DNA of 64,000 nt from Pseudoips prasinana (GCA_951640165.1 OX621237.1:12090001-12154000); one strand, 5' to 3'; shown: positions 11,925 to 25,039, numbered from the stretch's first letter. Numbers and translations are program-made. The notes: generated by a model from the sequence alone, not told the origin.

Positions 11925-12222
11925 ATCGTAGGAAAGTCAAAACTGAACATTGAATATTTTTAAAAAGGATACTTGGGGCTGATCTACTATCGACATCGAA
12001 GCCAAAAATATAGTTTTTAGAATTTTTATCGGTTTGTCTGTATGTATGTCCGGGCTAAACTCAAAAAGTGCTGCATGGATTTACTTCAAATTTTGCATGA
12101 ATATTACTAAGAGGTCGGGTCAACATATAGGCTACATATTGTCACGCTATCACCTACGGGGTAGGAGTTGTGATAACTTATAAAATTGAACGTTGGTGAA
12201 ACCGCGGGGCACAGCTAGTATT
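11925..12222 (+). repeat. Interspersed repeat, about 300 bp, paired with the copy at 26775-27083
   Basis: Starts 'aaaatcgtaggaaagtcaaa' and ends 'gaaaccgcggggcacagct'. The copy at 26775-27083 matches it along its whole length with roughly 10% differences, which defines both ends. Confidence 0.8.
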
Positions 12223-12224
12223 TA

Positions 12225-12705
12225 AATAAGTAGAAAGTATATCTTCTAAACCAATAATTTTGTTTTCAATCCTACTTTCCCCTTTTTTCGTTTAACGCTC
12301 CAGAGATTCCACAATCAAAGTATTTGAGGGATTTATCTGCGGAATCCGAAAGTTGTTAATATCCGGAAATTCAGTAAACGAAGAAACGCCTTTGAGCGGC
12401 CGGTTCATTGTACCTAAGCTTCTTTAAGTCCATGAGTTATACGTTTGCATATTCGCCGTCGCTACACGGCGTTTCTAACTGCTAAAGTTTTCTATTAAAA
12501 TTGTTGTAAGTATCCTGAAGCACAGAACTATAATGAATGCGTATGTACGAATACAGAATAGCTAGAACAGCCCATGGGTTAAGCTAGGACAATTGTTTCA
12601 TGAAGCAATCAATATTTAGGAACAACTAACACACTGCCATTTGATCCCAAACTAGGCAAAGAGACCCCTGATGATGTCTTAATGGATATATATTATAGAT
12701 ATTAA
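12225..12705. other. Non-coding DNA, nothing recognised
   Basis: No coding or repeat signature was recognised. Confidence 0.4.
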
Positions 12706-12968
12706 AGTTTAATAATAATATCTTGGGACAATGTCACACAGATCATCCTAGCCCCAAACTAAGCAAAGCTTGTTCTATGGGTACCAGGCGATGATATACA
12801 TACTTATATAGATAGATAAATGTTCCACATACATTGCTTAAGTACATAGAAAGCATCCAAGACTCAGAAACAAATATTCGTGCTCATCACACAAATATTT
12901 GCACTTACCGGGATTCGAACCCAGGACCACCAGCTTCGTAGGCAGGAGCACTACCTACTAGGCTACGG
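12706..12968 (-). repeat. tRNA-derived SINE (family with TTATTA tail)
   Basis: On the minus strand the head has an A-box-like 'tagcctagtaggtag' and a B-box GGTTCGAATCC, followed by a body and a TTATTA tail. A second copy at 18037-18273 matches over the full length. These are RNA polymerase III promoter motifs of a SINE, not a tRNA gene. Confidence 0.85.
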
Positions 12969-12984
12969 TTTAGCGATATGTATA

Positions 12985-13500
12985 AAGTCTAAAAGAAATA
13001 GTGGACGTAACTTAAGAAGCGCTAACTTCCCATGAAAATAAACAGATTAAATCGTTTAGATTGTATAATTAAGAGTATGGGGAGTTAACACACACTATTT
13101 ACGTTATGTCTTGTATATATCAAGCTCTGAACTTACAGTAATTGAAATACATGAAAATAAATCTCAACAACACAACTCTGTAAACTAAATGTAAACAATA
13201 GTTACTTATCAAAAAAAGAAAATACCGATATGAATCATACGATGAGGAAGTGCAAACCAACAAAGAATAATCCAAAGTTCAAACTCACAACGGTAATGAC
13301 TAATATTATTCAATATCAGAAAAAAAGAAAATATGTGTCATTTCATAATTACCTTTCTTGGCTAATACAATGGAGACGTAAATTCGCTTCAAAATTCTTC
13401 ACCATACATTTAATTCCATACTCATAATAAAAACAAATATTTATTTCGCAAATATAGAAAAATTTACATGAAATAGTGTCACTACCCATATTTACGAAAT
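12985..13500. other. Non-coding DNA, nothing recognised
   Basis: No gene or repeat was recognised. A 65-codon open frame at 13230-13427 has no family features. Confidence 0.4.
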
Positions 13501-13504
13501 TGAG

Positions 13505-13765
13505 AGTATTAAACTATATCGTAGGTGCTTTTGCAGCTGGCTTCTTTAGTTGCAACCCTCTCGTTTTATGAGGCTCTAGTTTTTGTATATCATTCTGTCT
13601 CCCGTTTTGCTCTGGAGGGAAGTGGAACTTCTTATTCCAATTACCTCTTTGTTTCTTTCTGATGAAATTCTTTGCGGGATCCAAGACAGTCGAAGCAATT
13701 CCCCGGGACATCCCTGAGTGCCGCCGCTCAGTAATAATACTGAGCGGTGTGGCTGGATGTCCATT
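13505..13765 (-). other. Unassigned coding-like fragment
   Basis: A minus-strand frame of about 65 codons contains LDPAKNFIRKKQRGN and several Lys/Pro/Gln-rich stretches. It is preceded on its own strand by a pyrimidine-poor 'cactcag'. It looks more like protein than background but lacks partners or a motif that I can name. It directly abuts a LINE 3' end, so it may be a transduced or retrocopied piece. Confidence 0.25.
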
Positions 13766-13769
13766 TACA

Positions 13770-14085
13770 TTAGAGAATTTACATTAGAGAATTGTCTACG
13801 AATAAGTTTAAAAGAATTATTAAAGCCAAATTGTGTAGCAGGGCATATTACAAAATTTCTGATTATTTAAGTGATAAAAGTGCTTGGGATTGAGTTGTTC
13901 TGAGTCAACACACATGATTGTAATTAATCTTAAGTATATTTTATTCTAAAAAAGGATTCCTACTGAGTTTTCTGGCAGTGTTTCTCAGTAGCTGCCACGT
14001 CATGCACTGCACGGTAGGGTAAAAAAATATGACAATTCCACGTAAATGTAATCTTTTACGGAATAAATGATTTTTGACTTTGACA
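13770..14085 (+). mobile_element. Solo 3' end of the LINE A family
   Basis: Matches the end of LINE A at about 61405-61719 nearly base for base. It encodes the last 36 or so residues (KFKRIIKAKLCSRAYYKIS...SAWD, then stop) and a shared 3'UTR ending 'ataaatgatttttgactttg'. The 5' junction carries a short duplication, 'tttacattagagaa' twice. It is a 5'-truncated insertion. Confidence 0.85.
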
Positions 14086-14089
14086 TTGT

Positions 14090-14600
14090 ATGCCATTATT
14101 GATGCCGGCTTACAGGCATGACAGTCACGGGTTGTTGCAGTGTGGTTTTATTCCCTCCTTGTTGGCAGGAACTAAATCCATTTAAATAAATATCTGGACT
14201 TGTATTCTTGATACTTGACAAGGAAGTGAGGCCGTAATATGCGTGAGAGGCCCTGAGAATGATCTATGCTGAGAATATATAGCGTACGGACATATATAAT
14301 GTTTGATTTGAGATGTTTTAAAGACAAGCACAGAGATATCGTGTGATATGGACACTACAGCACTGATTGTCATCCTGGAAATTCTCTATTCACTATCCAA
14401 CTAGGTATAAATAAATATCCATGTTTGTAGATAACCAATCAATTAACTATAATGGGACGGTGAAACACATTGTTTACATTTAGATTCCTCTTTCTTTAAG
14501 TAAGAATTTATAGTTAAACATTGAATCAGTAGCGAGCTTTTAAATCGGCATAAACTAAACAAACACTCGTAAATCCCACATACATTAAATTGACGTCTGA
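14090..14600. other. Intergenic DNA upstream of SmydA
   Basis: No repeat or gene was recognised; it presumably contains distal promoter sequence. Confidence 0.35.
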
Positions 14601-14639
14601 TTCGACACGTGATCCTGTTCTATGGAACCGACGAGATTT

Positions 14640-14768
14640 ATTATTTCCAGTGGCTATTTTGATCACGGGTCATGCACATCGATGTCCGCTGGATAGGCGG
14701 CGTCAGTCAGTCGCGCGGCGCTGGTAGACCCACCATGCCATTAAGCGCAGTACCATCGCAGAACCGAC
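14640..14768 (+). promoter_or_regulatory. Probable promoter/5'UTR of the SmydA gene with overlapping uORF
   Basis: G+C content rises just before the gene. Two TCAGT initiator-like motifs lie at 14703-14711. An ATG in a good context (CACCATGC) at 14735 opens a 28-codon upstream frame that runs past the main start and stops at 14821 in another frame. The transcription start is inferred, not seen. Confidence 0.4.
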
Positions 14769-15921
14769 ATGGCGAGCTCCGCTTCAGGAAAGGAAACTAT
14801 ACTCTTGACGGAATACCTTGAAATGTCGTCAGAACCCCTCTGGATTATCAATCAATCTAGCCTAGGTGGAAGGGGCTTATTTGCAGCTCGACCAATCAAG
14901 AAAGGAAATCTTATCTTTCATAATAAACCGTTGGCCGTGGCCTCGCGAGATATTACGGGACTTGTTTATTGTTCAGTTTGCTACAAAAGGAGTGAATCGT
15001 GTCGCGCTTGTGAAACATGCCTTCTAATCATATGCTCTGAAGAATGTAAGACATCTCATCAACATACCGCAGAATGTGACTTTATCAAAAACAATTGGAA
15101 ACCCAAGTCACAATTTCCCAAGCATGCGGAAATTCTTGCGCATTGGCAGATTTACATACGTTTTCTATTATTACCCAATGAACATAAGTCACTGTTATCG
15201 ATCCTGCAACGTTCTAAAGTGGATTTTAATGCTGAAGAGCTGCAAATCATGAGGACTGATTATAATATACCTGAACAGCATGTCGCATTTATTAAGTACG
15301 TGCACTCAGTGATGAGAATAAATTCGTTCAGAATTGCTGATGACGCACAAAACAAAAAGGTACCATTGCGGGGCCTATATCCCTTATCATCGTTTTTGAA
15401 TCACAGTTGTGTGCCAAACACAAGGAACGTATTTAGGAAAGATTACACAATGGCTGTCTATGCTACTAAAGATATTGCTGTTGGCGAAGAGATTTGTACG
15501 TGCTACACTGGACTTCTATGGTGTACGCCAGCAAGAAGGACCCAGCTTTATAAAACTAAAATTTTTTGGTGCAAGTGTGATAGATGTAAAGATAGCGCTG
15601 AAATGGATACGAAATTATCAGCTCTCAAATGCTTGAACAAAGAGTGTGTGGGTGTCTTGCTGCCGATGTCACCCTTGGAGGCTCAAGGGGAGTGGTGTTG
15701 TGATAACTGTAGTACCAAAGTTGCACCAGCTGAGATAAGCACCATTCACAGCATTTTAGGTAGTTTAGTCGGGTCATTAGACCTGGATGATCAGTTTCGC
15801 CTAGAATCATCTATTTTAGCAAGGTTAGCTGAATTTGTACCGTATACCAATCATATCTTTATTGATATACGATTAAGACTAGTGCTGAAGCTCGGATTTA
15901 CGGACGGATTAAAACTGAATG
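14769..15921 (+). CDS. SmydA: SmydA-type SET/MYND domain protein, exon 1
   Basis: This encodes the catalytic part of a SMYD-like protein lysine methyltransferase of the arthropod SmydA group. The split SET domain starts with GGRGLFAA (residues 33-40). A MYND zinc finger follows, with Cys at 68, 71, 78, 81, 84, 89 and 93, His 97 and Cys 103. The SET core motif SFLNHSCVPNT is at about 208-218, GEEICTCYTG at 239-248, and the post-SET cysteines are C268, C270 and C273. The frame runs to a stop at 15956, but a donor (AATG|gtacat) at 15921 joins in phase 1 to exon 2 at 25758. The C-terminal helical region continues in exons 2 and 3 (490 aa in total). The substrate is unknown; the insect-specific SmydA group is poorly characterised. 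Start chosen: first ATG in this frame, preceded by CGAC. Confidence 0.92.
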
Positions 15922-16569
15922 GTACATTTTTTATTCAATTCTTGTCCAGCTTTTGATGTGATAATAAGCTAGAATACAGAACATATCATTCCGCTTCACT
16001 AAATATATAACATGTAAGTACCTACTCAAGTAATACATAACATTAAAGTCATAACATAACTATTATTTTATATATATCTTATACCTATTGCTGTAAAATT
16101 ATTTGAGTATCAGTTAATAATTGACCAAATTACCTGAATAATACTCTAATTACACTTAAATTAATGTCATGTATTAAATCTATAACATTAATATCATCTA
16201 CAACCCGTAGATGATAAGATCCTCGAATAAACCCTCAAAATTACAAACGTCAAAATGGCGGCATAATTTTACGATCGCTGTATCTACATACTCAACCGGA
16301 ACTATTTGATACCTAGCATTATAATTTTCGTACCTGTATAGTCTAGACAATACTATCCCCCTTTCTAGACGCATCAAGATGGCGGGATCACCCCTTTTCA
16401 TCAAAATTGAATCGCAGAGTATGCAGTTTAATAAAGTGGGAAATAAATTGAATGTAAAGGCCTATATTATCTAGTCTACGGAGCTACTCAAGTTATAATG
16501 CTGGATATCAAAAAATGAAAGAAAAAGATGGCGGGGTCACACCTTGTAAAACTTTATCATCACTATTCT

Positions 16570-16728
16570 TTTGTAAATACATACTTACATTACAATTAGA
16601 TAATTACACCCATACTCAGGACAAACAGACATGTTCATGCACACAAATATCTGTTCTGGGTGGGAATCGAACCCACGACCTGCTACGTAAAAGGCAACCA
16701 TTTACCAATCACCCCAACGCTTTATAGA
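16570..16728 (-). repeat. tRNA-headed SINE
   Basis: On the minus strand a B-box-like 'gggttcgattcccacccaga' is followed by the body 'cagatatttgtgtgcatgaa', as in the copy at 25040-25310. This copy is shorter and lacks the tail. Confidence 0.7.
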
Positions 16729-16729
16729 C

Positions 16730-18030
16730 CTACCGCTTATTGATCAATTTTTTATTCAATAAAATATATCACTAAACCACTTTGAGGCCTCGCACAGCCT
16801 GTAACTAGGGCCCTGCAAAACTCATCTCGCCTTCAGCAAACATGAGTTTACGCGATTGTTCAGGAACTTAAATTACCCATGAAACTGAACAACTTGTATA
16901 ACTCAGTTTGTAAGTTACATTTTTTTTTATCTCTTCGAACTGAGTACTTTTAGACAACTTTCTACGTGAAAAAGAAATATCACACAGTTTGAAAATGTCA
17001 TTTTCCATCAGCCGTTTAGTGTAGGAGCTAGATTGATCACCTAAATAACTCAAACTCTTATAAAATGAACTATATATAGGTAGAACAAAACCTTAGTATT
17101 ATTAGTATACGCATTCTTAACTACTAAACATCGTTCAATTTAATTCTCTAGCTGTATCTGTATATCTCAATTTAATGTTTTTCTTTTGATAATGGATTCT
17201 ATAAATACTTTAATAGCAAAGCGCAAGCTGTTCGTAAACATTTAACCTAGTAAATGAATATTATGATTTAAACCCACTGCGCTCGTATTGTGTTTCTAGG
17301 ACGACTTGTGGTATGTAGGTACTATGTCAAGGTTTCACAATATAATATGCATCAACTATACATACCTACAGTAAACAATATACAGATGGGATCTAAAAGC
17401 CGTTATTGTGTGTTAAGAAAACAATTCTAGAAACCCTCTAACTTTTAATAAATATTAAGAAAAGTTTTGCCTTTGTCGCTCGCATGTTGCTTTACACGCG
17501 TGCTTTTAAGACAAAATATCAATGAAACAGATCTATAGTAAAAAAATGAAATTAATGATTAATTATAGATGTTAAAAGACTTGCAAGTTTTGTTTATATA
17601 TCTTCGTATATTTAGTATGCTGCTCTCAATGACAGCAAATACGTAGGTAATCCTGAATGATTCAGTCAAATAATGTTAAATTATTTGACAGAATTATTTA
17701 GGATTAAATATTTTAGGTTAACTAAAAACACAAATTTCCTCAATCGCCTCTACCTAGATTTTTTTTTGGTTACTTTTGGCTCGCTAAACGCATTTTCATG
17801 AAACAGCTATGAACCATTTGACGGCTTTGATTATAGATTTGGATGTATTTCGATTATTTTAATTGTATGCCTCAGATCGCTAGACAGATCTTTATATTCT
17901 GAAGTTAAAATCCTGCTCATTCGCAAATGAAAATAAACGTCAATAACGAGAAGAACAGAGAGACATAGTGTGTATTTTTTTACTAAACGAAACACTTCAC
18001 ATCATAATGCTTTTTTTATTTTCTTTTTAA
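16730..18030. other. Intronic non-coding DNA
   Basis: No coding stretch or repeat was recognised. Confidence 0.4.
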
Positions 18031-18036
18031 TAATAA

Positions 18037-18273
18037 TAATATCTAGGGACCATGACACACAGATCATCCTAGCCCCAAACTAAGCAAAGCTTGTACTATG
18101 GGTACCAGGCGACGATATACATACTTATATAGATAGATAAATACTTATATACATAGAAAACATCCATGACTCAGAAACAAATATTCGTGCTCATCACACA
18201 AATATCACTTACCGGGATTCGAACCCAGGACCACCAGCTTCGTAGGCAGGGGCACTACCAACTAGGCTACGGT
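18037..18273 (-). repeat. tRNA-derived SINE, second copy of the 12706-12968 family
   Basis: Same A-box/B-box head (minus strand), body and TTATTA tail as the copy at 12706-12968, with a short internal deletion at about 18150-18205. Confidence 0.85.
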
Positions 18274-19229
18274 GAACGTCATATGTTGAAGTTAAATAAA
18301 TGTTCTGTTCGCAACTAGGGTTTAGACACTGAAGCACTGAATAATAAATTTGGGACACACACGAAACTCATATTAAAGGAAAATAACGTTTAAATCTTGC
18401 TACGGCTACACGGCGAAATAAATTATGCTAAGGAACAACTTGCCGAGCATGTTCTATATGTATTTCCAATATGAATTATGCTGCCAACATTACATCACAG
18501 TCACCTAAATATCACAGTAAGAAGGTATACGAACAGTACTTACATAAATCGGGAATAAACGGGTCAAGGAATTACAATAAATATACAATAGTTTTACTTT
18601 AACAAAATGAAAATGGCAATTATGTTAACGTGTTGGTGTAATCAAACAATTTACGATCATTAAGTCGTCTCAATTAAAATTCTTTTACAATAATTATGCC
18701 AAAGAGAGAAATAAATACTAACTGTAAGAAACATTGCGTTTCGCTAAGAGGAATCGCCAACTGCCAAAACTATCATGCTAACCAGGCGTGCGAATGAAAA
18801 GGAAAAAGACACTAAAATCGTCATATCAGAGATTTCGTATTCATTCTCCAAAACTGAAACGGTTACCTACTAATTTTATGTTTCTTGGCATGTTTCTTTT
18901 CTTTTAAATAATAAGATATGAATTGTCTTGGCAGATCAAGGCTTACAGAGTTTAGTAAAGAGAAGTTATACTTTTGTATGGGAAAAGGCGGCCACAACTT
19001 GCTCTTAATTAAAGCAGATAATAAAATAAGAGGGGGACTTGCGTAGGGTTGACACTTGACTTTTTCGTTATAAGACCACAGCAAGATATTATCCATGTCG
19101 AATGTCATATAAATATGCGATAGTTACACTATTTCGTGTTAAATGATTAATATATCTAAAATTTCATTTTAACCCACTAACTTTTTGTTAAAGTCCATGT
19201 TTTATGACTAATATTATTCATATATTTCA

Positions 19230-19505
19230 ATCGCTCAAAGAGCAGCCCGACTGGGGAAGTACCTCCACCTTACAGAAGACATTCCTTAATAATAACATTA
19301 ATCATTTTAATGTTGTGTTTCCGAGTGTGAGTAAAGTTGCCAGAGCTCATTGGGGTGGAGGGAAGGGTCAGCAACACTTGTTTGCTGACTTTTATAGGCC
19401 GGCAACGCACCCGCGACACCTCTGGTGTTGCGAGTGTCAATGGGCGGCGGTGATCACTTAACATCAGGTGACCAACTTGCTCGTTTGTCGCCCTCTGATA
19501 TAAAT
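19230..19505 (+). repeat. Interspersed repeat with 'gggcggcggtgatcactta'
   Basis: About 275 bp starting 'cgctcaaagagcagcccgac' and ending at a short A-run. A diverged copy lies at 25963-26235 and the tandem twin at 21459-21734. The 'gtgatcactta-catcaggtga' block is a widespread lepidopteran repeat end. Confidence 0.75.
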
Positions 19506-20277
19506 GAAAAAAAACTTGATTTTTTAGGAGATGCCTACGAAAATAACAACATTATTAATTATAACCCAAGTTTAAGGTACCAAACCGTTGCTTTTAAAAG
19601 TAATTATTTGGCGTAAATTAGTAAAATATTATTTCTATGTATCAACCCGTGCAAAACCTACTAAACATACATACATATTTAAAGATTGAACAGCGTATGT
19701 GTTTTCAAGTTTCCTTGAAATTTCTATTACATCTGGTAATTGGCATGAAATTGGCTTTTGGCGTTTTTTAATTAAATTTTAAGGAGGTCCAATTTTAAAA
19801 ACCCATTAATAAAAGAACGTATTTATGAGAGATAAACCTTCAATTACAGTATTAATGTATGAAAATTTGTCAACACACTAACGCTCAAGCGTTTCGCAAA
19901 ATTTAATGTACCATCAATCATTATTTGGCACGGGTACAAGTTATGTGTACATAGAGAGGTATATTTACGGAGTGATCTAGCACAAAACTCATTTCTAACC
20001 GGATTCCAAATTATTCGTATTGCTAATACGTTAATGAGTAGGAGTGTACGTAACTCCGGTTAAACGCGTGTTTATTACGTTTGGGTAAATATATACACAC
20101 GTCACGGCTGATGCACATTTGGAGCATATACCTCTGACTCCTACGCTCCACGTTGAAACGATATATGTATACTTAAAGTATAGTCAGGTAGCATGAACGT
20201 GCTGCGGTGTATTCACAAGGCTAACCGGATATGAAAACGCTTACTTACCAATTTCTTCATTGATTAAAGAAAATCTA

Positions 20278-20460
20278 TCACCCAAAGAATCGTCCCAAGG
20301 GAATTCTACCAGAAAATAGGCAGCAGCGTCTCTCCGAGTTATATGACATGATCATCAAACTGCGATCGCCAACCCGTTTGTCAAGCGTTGCGATTATGGC
20401 ATATCCCTCCAGCAGTTGCGTCATTCGGCTGACATAATGATGATGATGATTTACATACAT
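20278..20460 (+). repeat. GATGAT-tailed LINE/SINE fragment (twin at 22507-22689)
   Basis: Contains 'aactgcgatcgccaacccg', 'gcgattatggcatatccctc' and 'ggctgacataatgatgatga', shared with the copies at 34209-34440 (minus) and 46255-46502 (plus). Confidence 0.75.
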
Positions 20461-21088
20461 AAGTAAAGACCGAAGACCGATTAGCGTGGGTCAAGTATTC
20501 AAGATGAAGAATTCTATATGAATATTGTTTTTAATGATATGATTAATTTTAAACGGTTTATGACGACAATGCCCGCTTTAGCGTTATAAATGCAAGGATC
20601 GCGAAAAAAATTACCAACATGGAATTCTCGGATACAAAGCACAATCAGACTCAAGACAACCATTTATGGGTCACACAAATAGTTGTCCTATTTGGGAACT
20701 CGAACCATGAGGGCACCGAATTGGCCACTACCTTAAAGCTCTGCACGTGCAGTCTAATGCAAATGAATAATATAAAGTACGTTGTCGCATTTAAAATTAA
20801 CGCAGCTCAGTTGTTGATAAATGCATGTTGAACTTTAATATGTTTACACGAAATTAAGACATCCATTAGCCTTGTCATTGCACTTGCTCCTGCCGAATTT
20901 ATTGTCAGATAATTCAGAACTTGTATATATTTTGCTTGCATTAATTCAGATAAAACCACAAGTAACGGGTAAACTTTCTTATTAATACGAGTATTTCCTC
21001 GTCGGAAATAAGATTATCTATTTTAAATAACTGTGTTAACGTGTCAGTGTTGATGTCTCGTCATTAATTATTGAAATTGCCGGAATGG

Positions 21089-23317
21089 CGGTTACCTACT
21101 AATTTTATGTTTCTTGGCATGTTTCTTTTCTTTTAAATAATAAGATATGAATTGTCTTGGCAGATCAAGGCTTACAGAGTTTAGTAAAGAGAAGTTATAC
21201 TTTTGTATGGGAAAAGGCGGCCACAACTTGCTCTTAATTAAAGCAGATAATAAAATAAGAGGGGGACTTGCGTAGGGTTGACACTTGACTTTTTCGTTAT
21301 AAGACCACAGCAAGATATTATCCATGTCGAATGTCATATAAATATGCGATAGTTACACTATTTCGTGTTAAATGATTAATATATCTAAAATTTCATTTTA
21401 ACCCACTAACTTTTTGTTAAAGTCCATGTTTTATGACTAATATTATTCATATATTTCAATCGCTCAAAGAGCAGCCCGACTGGGGAAGTACCTCCACCTT
21501 ACAGAAGACATTCCTTAATAATAACATTAATCATTTTAATGTTGTGTTTCCGAGTGTGAGTAAAGTTGCCAGAGCTCATTGGGGTGGAGGGAAGGGTCAG
21601 CAACACTTGTTTGCTGACTTTTATAGGCCGGCAACGCACCCGCGACACCTCTGGTGTTGCGAGTGTCAATGGGCGGCGGTGATCACTTAACATCAGGTGA
21701 CCAACTTGCTCGTTTGTCGCCCTCTGATATAAATGAAAAAAAACTTGATTTTTTAGGAGATGCCTACGAAAATAACAACATTATTAATTATAACCCAAGT
21801 TTAAGGTACCAAACCGTTGCTTTTAAAAGTAATTATTTGGCGTAAATTAGTAAAATATTATTTCTATGTATCAACCCGTGCAAAACCTACTAAACATACA
21901 TACATATTTAAAGATTGAACAGCGTATGTGTTTTCAAGTTTCCTTGAAATTTCTATTACATCTGGTAATTGGCATGAAATTGGCTTTTGGCGTTTTTTAA
22001 TTAAATTTTAAGGAGGTCCAATTTTAAAAACCCATTAATAAAAGAACGTATTTATGAGAGATAAACCTTCAATTACAGTATTAATGTATGAAAATTTGTC
22101 AACACACTAACGCTCAAGCGTTTCGCAAAATTTAATGTACCATCAATCATTATTTGGCACGGGTACAAGTTATGTGTACATAGAGAGGTATATTTACGGA
22201 GTGATCTAGCACAAAACTCATTTCTAACCGGATTCCAAATTATTCGTATTGCTAATACGTTAATGAGTAGGAGTGTACGTAACTCCGGTTAAACGCGTGT
22301 TTATTACGTTTGGGTAAATATATACACACGTCACGGCTGATGCACATTTGGAGCATATACCTCTGACTCCTACGCTCCACGTTGAAACGATATATGTATA
22401 CTTAAAGTATAGTCAGGTAGCATGAACGTGCTGCGGTGTATTCACAAGGCTAACCGGATATGAAAACGCTTACTTACCAATTTCTTCATTGATTAAAGAA
22501 AATCTATCACCCAAAGAATCGTCCCAAGGGAATTCTACCAGAAAATAGGCAGCAGCGTCTCTCCGAGTTATATGACATGATCATCAAACTGCGATCGCCA
22601 ACCCGTTTGTCAAGCGTTGCGATTATGGCATATCCCTCCAGCAGTTGCGTCATTCGGCTGACATAATGATGATGATGATTTACATACATAAGTAAAGACC
22701 GAAGACCGATTAGCGTGGGTCAAGTATTCAAGATGAAGAATTCTATATGAATATTGTTTTTAATGATATGATTAATTTTAAACGGTTTATGACGACAATG
22801 CCCGCTTTAGCGTTATAAATGCAAGGATCGCGAAAAAAATTACCAACATGGAATTCTCGGATACAAAGCACAATCAGACTCAAGACAACCATTTATGGGT
22901 CACACAAATAGTTGTCCTATTTGGGAACTCGAACCATGAGGGCACCGAATTGGCCACTACCTTAAAGCTCTGCACGTGCAGTCTAATGCAAATGAATAAT
23001 ATAAAGTACGTTGTCGCATTTAAAATTAACGCAGCTCAGTTGTTGATAAATGCATGTTGAACTTTAATATGTTTACACGAAATTAAGACATCCATTAGCC
23101 TTGTCATTGCACTTGCTCCTGCCGAATTTATTGTCAGATAATTCAGAACTTGTATATATTTTGCTTGCATTAATTCAGATAAAACCACAAGTAACGGGTA
23201 AACTTTCTTATTAATACGAGTATTTCCTCGTCGGAAATAAGATTATCTATTTTAAATAACTGTGTTAACGTGTCAGTGTTGATGTCTCGTCATTAATTAT
23301 TGAAATTGCCGGAATGG
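21089..23317. repeat. Tandem duplication, copy 2 (2229 bp)
   Basis: Identical to 18860-21088 wherever compared. It ends at 'gccggaatgg', after which the sequence diverges (cgcctg instead of cggtta). Confidence 0.95.
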
Positions 23318-23319
23318 CG

Positions 23320-25035
23320 CCTGTTTTAAATACGTCCGCCAACAAAGTATACTTAAAATATGTTCCTTTATTTTATTCGCGCATAACTGCGTCATTTCGT
23401 AAAAGCAAATGCGTAAAAGTTTAAAGGCTTGTATAGTCAGTATTGCAGTATGAGTTCAGAATAGCGTGCGACGAGTACTACGCAACAAGTGAATAAAATC
23501 GGGGACGATATTATTGTGAGGGGCAGTATAACGATTGTGCGCTGATAGATATGGGTGCCGCCGCGAGGAACGCGCGCCCTCACGTCGTCACCAGGTGGAT
23601 TTGTCTACCTGTGCCGTTAGTACTTATTCATAATTGTTCTACATACCCTTCCTGTACATTAAATTCTATTTCACTGCCAAGCAGATGTTCAGAACGTTGG
23701 CATTGACAGTGAACTGCAGGAATAGTGGCTTGCAACCGCGATGGAAGTGACGATACGGTGTCTCGTGTGCGATCTTTGAATTCTTAATTTATGTGTCATT
23801 TGATAACACATGACAAAGTTTGAGTGCCTTTAAAATTACTAGTCAGCATTCACAGCGCGACGCGCTTTGGAATTGGCGTGTTGCCGTTACCGATGAAGGT
23901 CTGCATTTTCTATTCTGCCAACTATTTCTATTACCAAGCCAGTATATGCGTTTGATGTATCGAAAGTCAATACATCAGCTATTCATTTTAAATTATTCGT
24001 GCGTGTCTACGGTAATAAATTTGCTGTATTAAGATGCAACTAATAAATAATATGAGCATCCAATTTAAAAGCTATGCTCTTGTGGGTAGAGCTTCCATTC
24101 CTTTCTATTCAAATGCTAAAAGTTATTTGGGGCAATAGCTGCAGTTTTATTTTTGTTTTATTCAGATTTTAAATTAGACATTGACAAGCAGGTACTTAAA
24201 TAAATAGTATAATGTAGATTATTAGCGTCATAAGAACAAAATATCTAATTGTTATGATATTAAAAGGTCACGGACGTATTGTCAAAGAATAAAGCACTTA
24301 TTTTAACTAGTGCTTTACTTAAACTAGTGATCGCACTTGCTCGAAATTCGACCATATACCAAATTACTATTCTTTTACGGCATATAACACGAACAAAAGA
24401 ATCGGTATGGTCTACATTATTGTTTATTTAGGTACAGTCCGCGTGGACTGCAGAACTTTACTTTCTAACAATTTGTTCCAAGAAATGTAGGAATCTACTT
24501 ACTCCTCAGATTCTAAATGTCAAATAATAGGCTTACAAATGGATCTTCGTTGTAACCTTGACACGATTAGAAAATTGTAACGTTGAAAATATTTAAATAA
24601 ATCAACATTATTTAGTTTGCATTTCAACCTAGTTGCGAATAGAAAAATGTAGAAGATATTTTTATTATCTTCGTAAATGGCGCAATGAATAACAATTGAT
24701 ACCTACATGTTTGCATCAACGTTATAAGAACAAAGAACTGCGTCTCTGTATAACACAGTTATTGAGACACCAAAGTTCCTTCACAAATTTAGATAGATAT
24801 GATTTGAATAGGCATATGATACTTTGTTTGAACGGATTTTGTTTAATGTTACAAATATGAAAGTACGGAACACTCGCTGCTTAAATCCGATCTCGCACTT
24901 TTTTTGTTACATGGTGGTGTATCCTAATACATAATTTACCTACCATGGGATACGACGGAGAACCTAAAATTTAAATGTTAGTTTCAAAATTAATTTCGAA
25001 TTATAAATATAATAAAGCATAAGTCCAATGTCAAA
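23320..25035. other. Intronic non-coding DNA with a small G+C-rich patch
   Basis: A G+C-rich stretch at about 23545-23620 stands out from the A+T-rich intron and could be regulatory, but no exon or motif can be defined. Confidence 0.35.
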
Positions 25036-25039
25036 AATG

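Larger units (their letters stand above)
18860..21088. repeat. Tandem duplication, copy 1 (2229 bp)
   Basis: This block is repeated immediately downstream at 21089-23317. Every stretch compared, including all short open frames, is identical, with an offset of exactly 2229. It contains one 'gtgatcactt' repeat (about 19230-19505) and one GATGAT-tailed LINE/SINE fragment (20278-20460). The outer and inner junctions share only the two bases CG. It is either a very recent segmental duplication or an assembly duplication. Confidence 0.95.

Noticed and set aside
12895..12968. tRNA gene (also 18205-18273, 25060-25100, 30160-30200)
   Set aside because: A and B boxes are present but there is no cloverleaf or acceptor stem, and each continues into a shared SINE body and TTATTA tail.
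13230..13427. 65-codon Lys-rich plus-strand ORF
   Set aside because: No motif, no splice context, composition expected from A+T-rich DNA.
15922..15956. SmydA as a single-exon 395-aa protein ending at 15956
   Set aside because: The last 11 codons look non-coding, a consensus donor precedes them, and exons 2 and 3 continue the family C-terminus in phase.
18863..23060. Four pairs of identical small ORFs as duplicated genes
   Set aside because: They lie in interspersed repeats or random frames within the tandem duplication; no family motifs, splice sites or codon signature.
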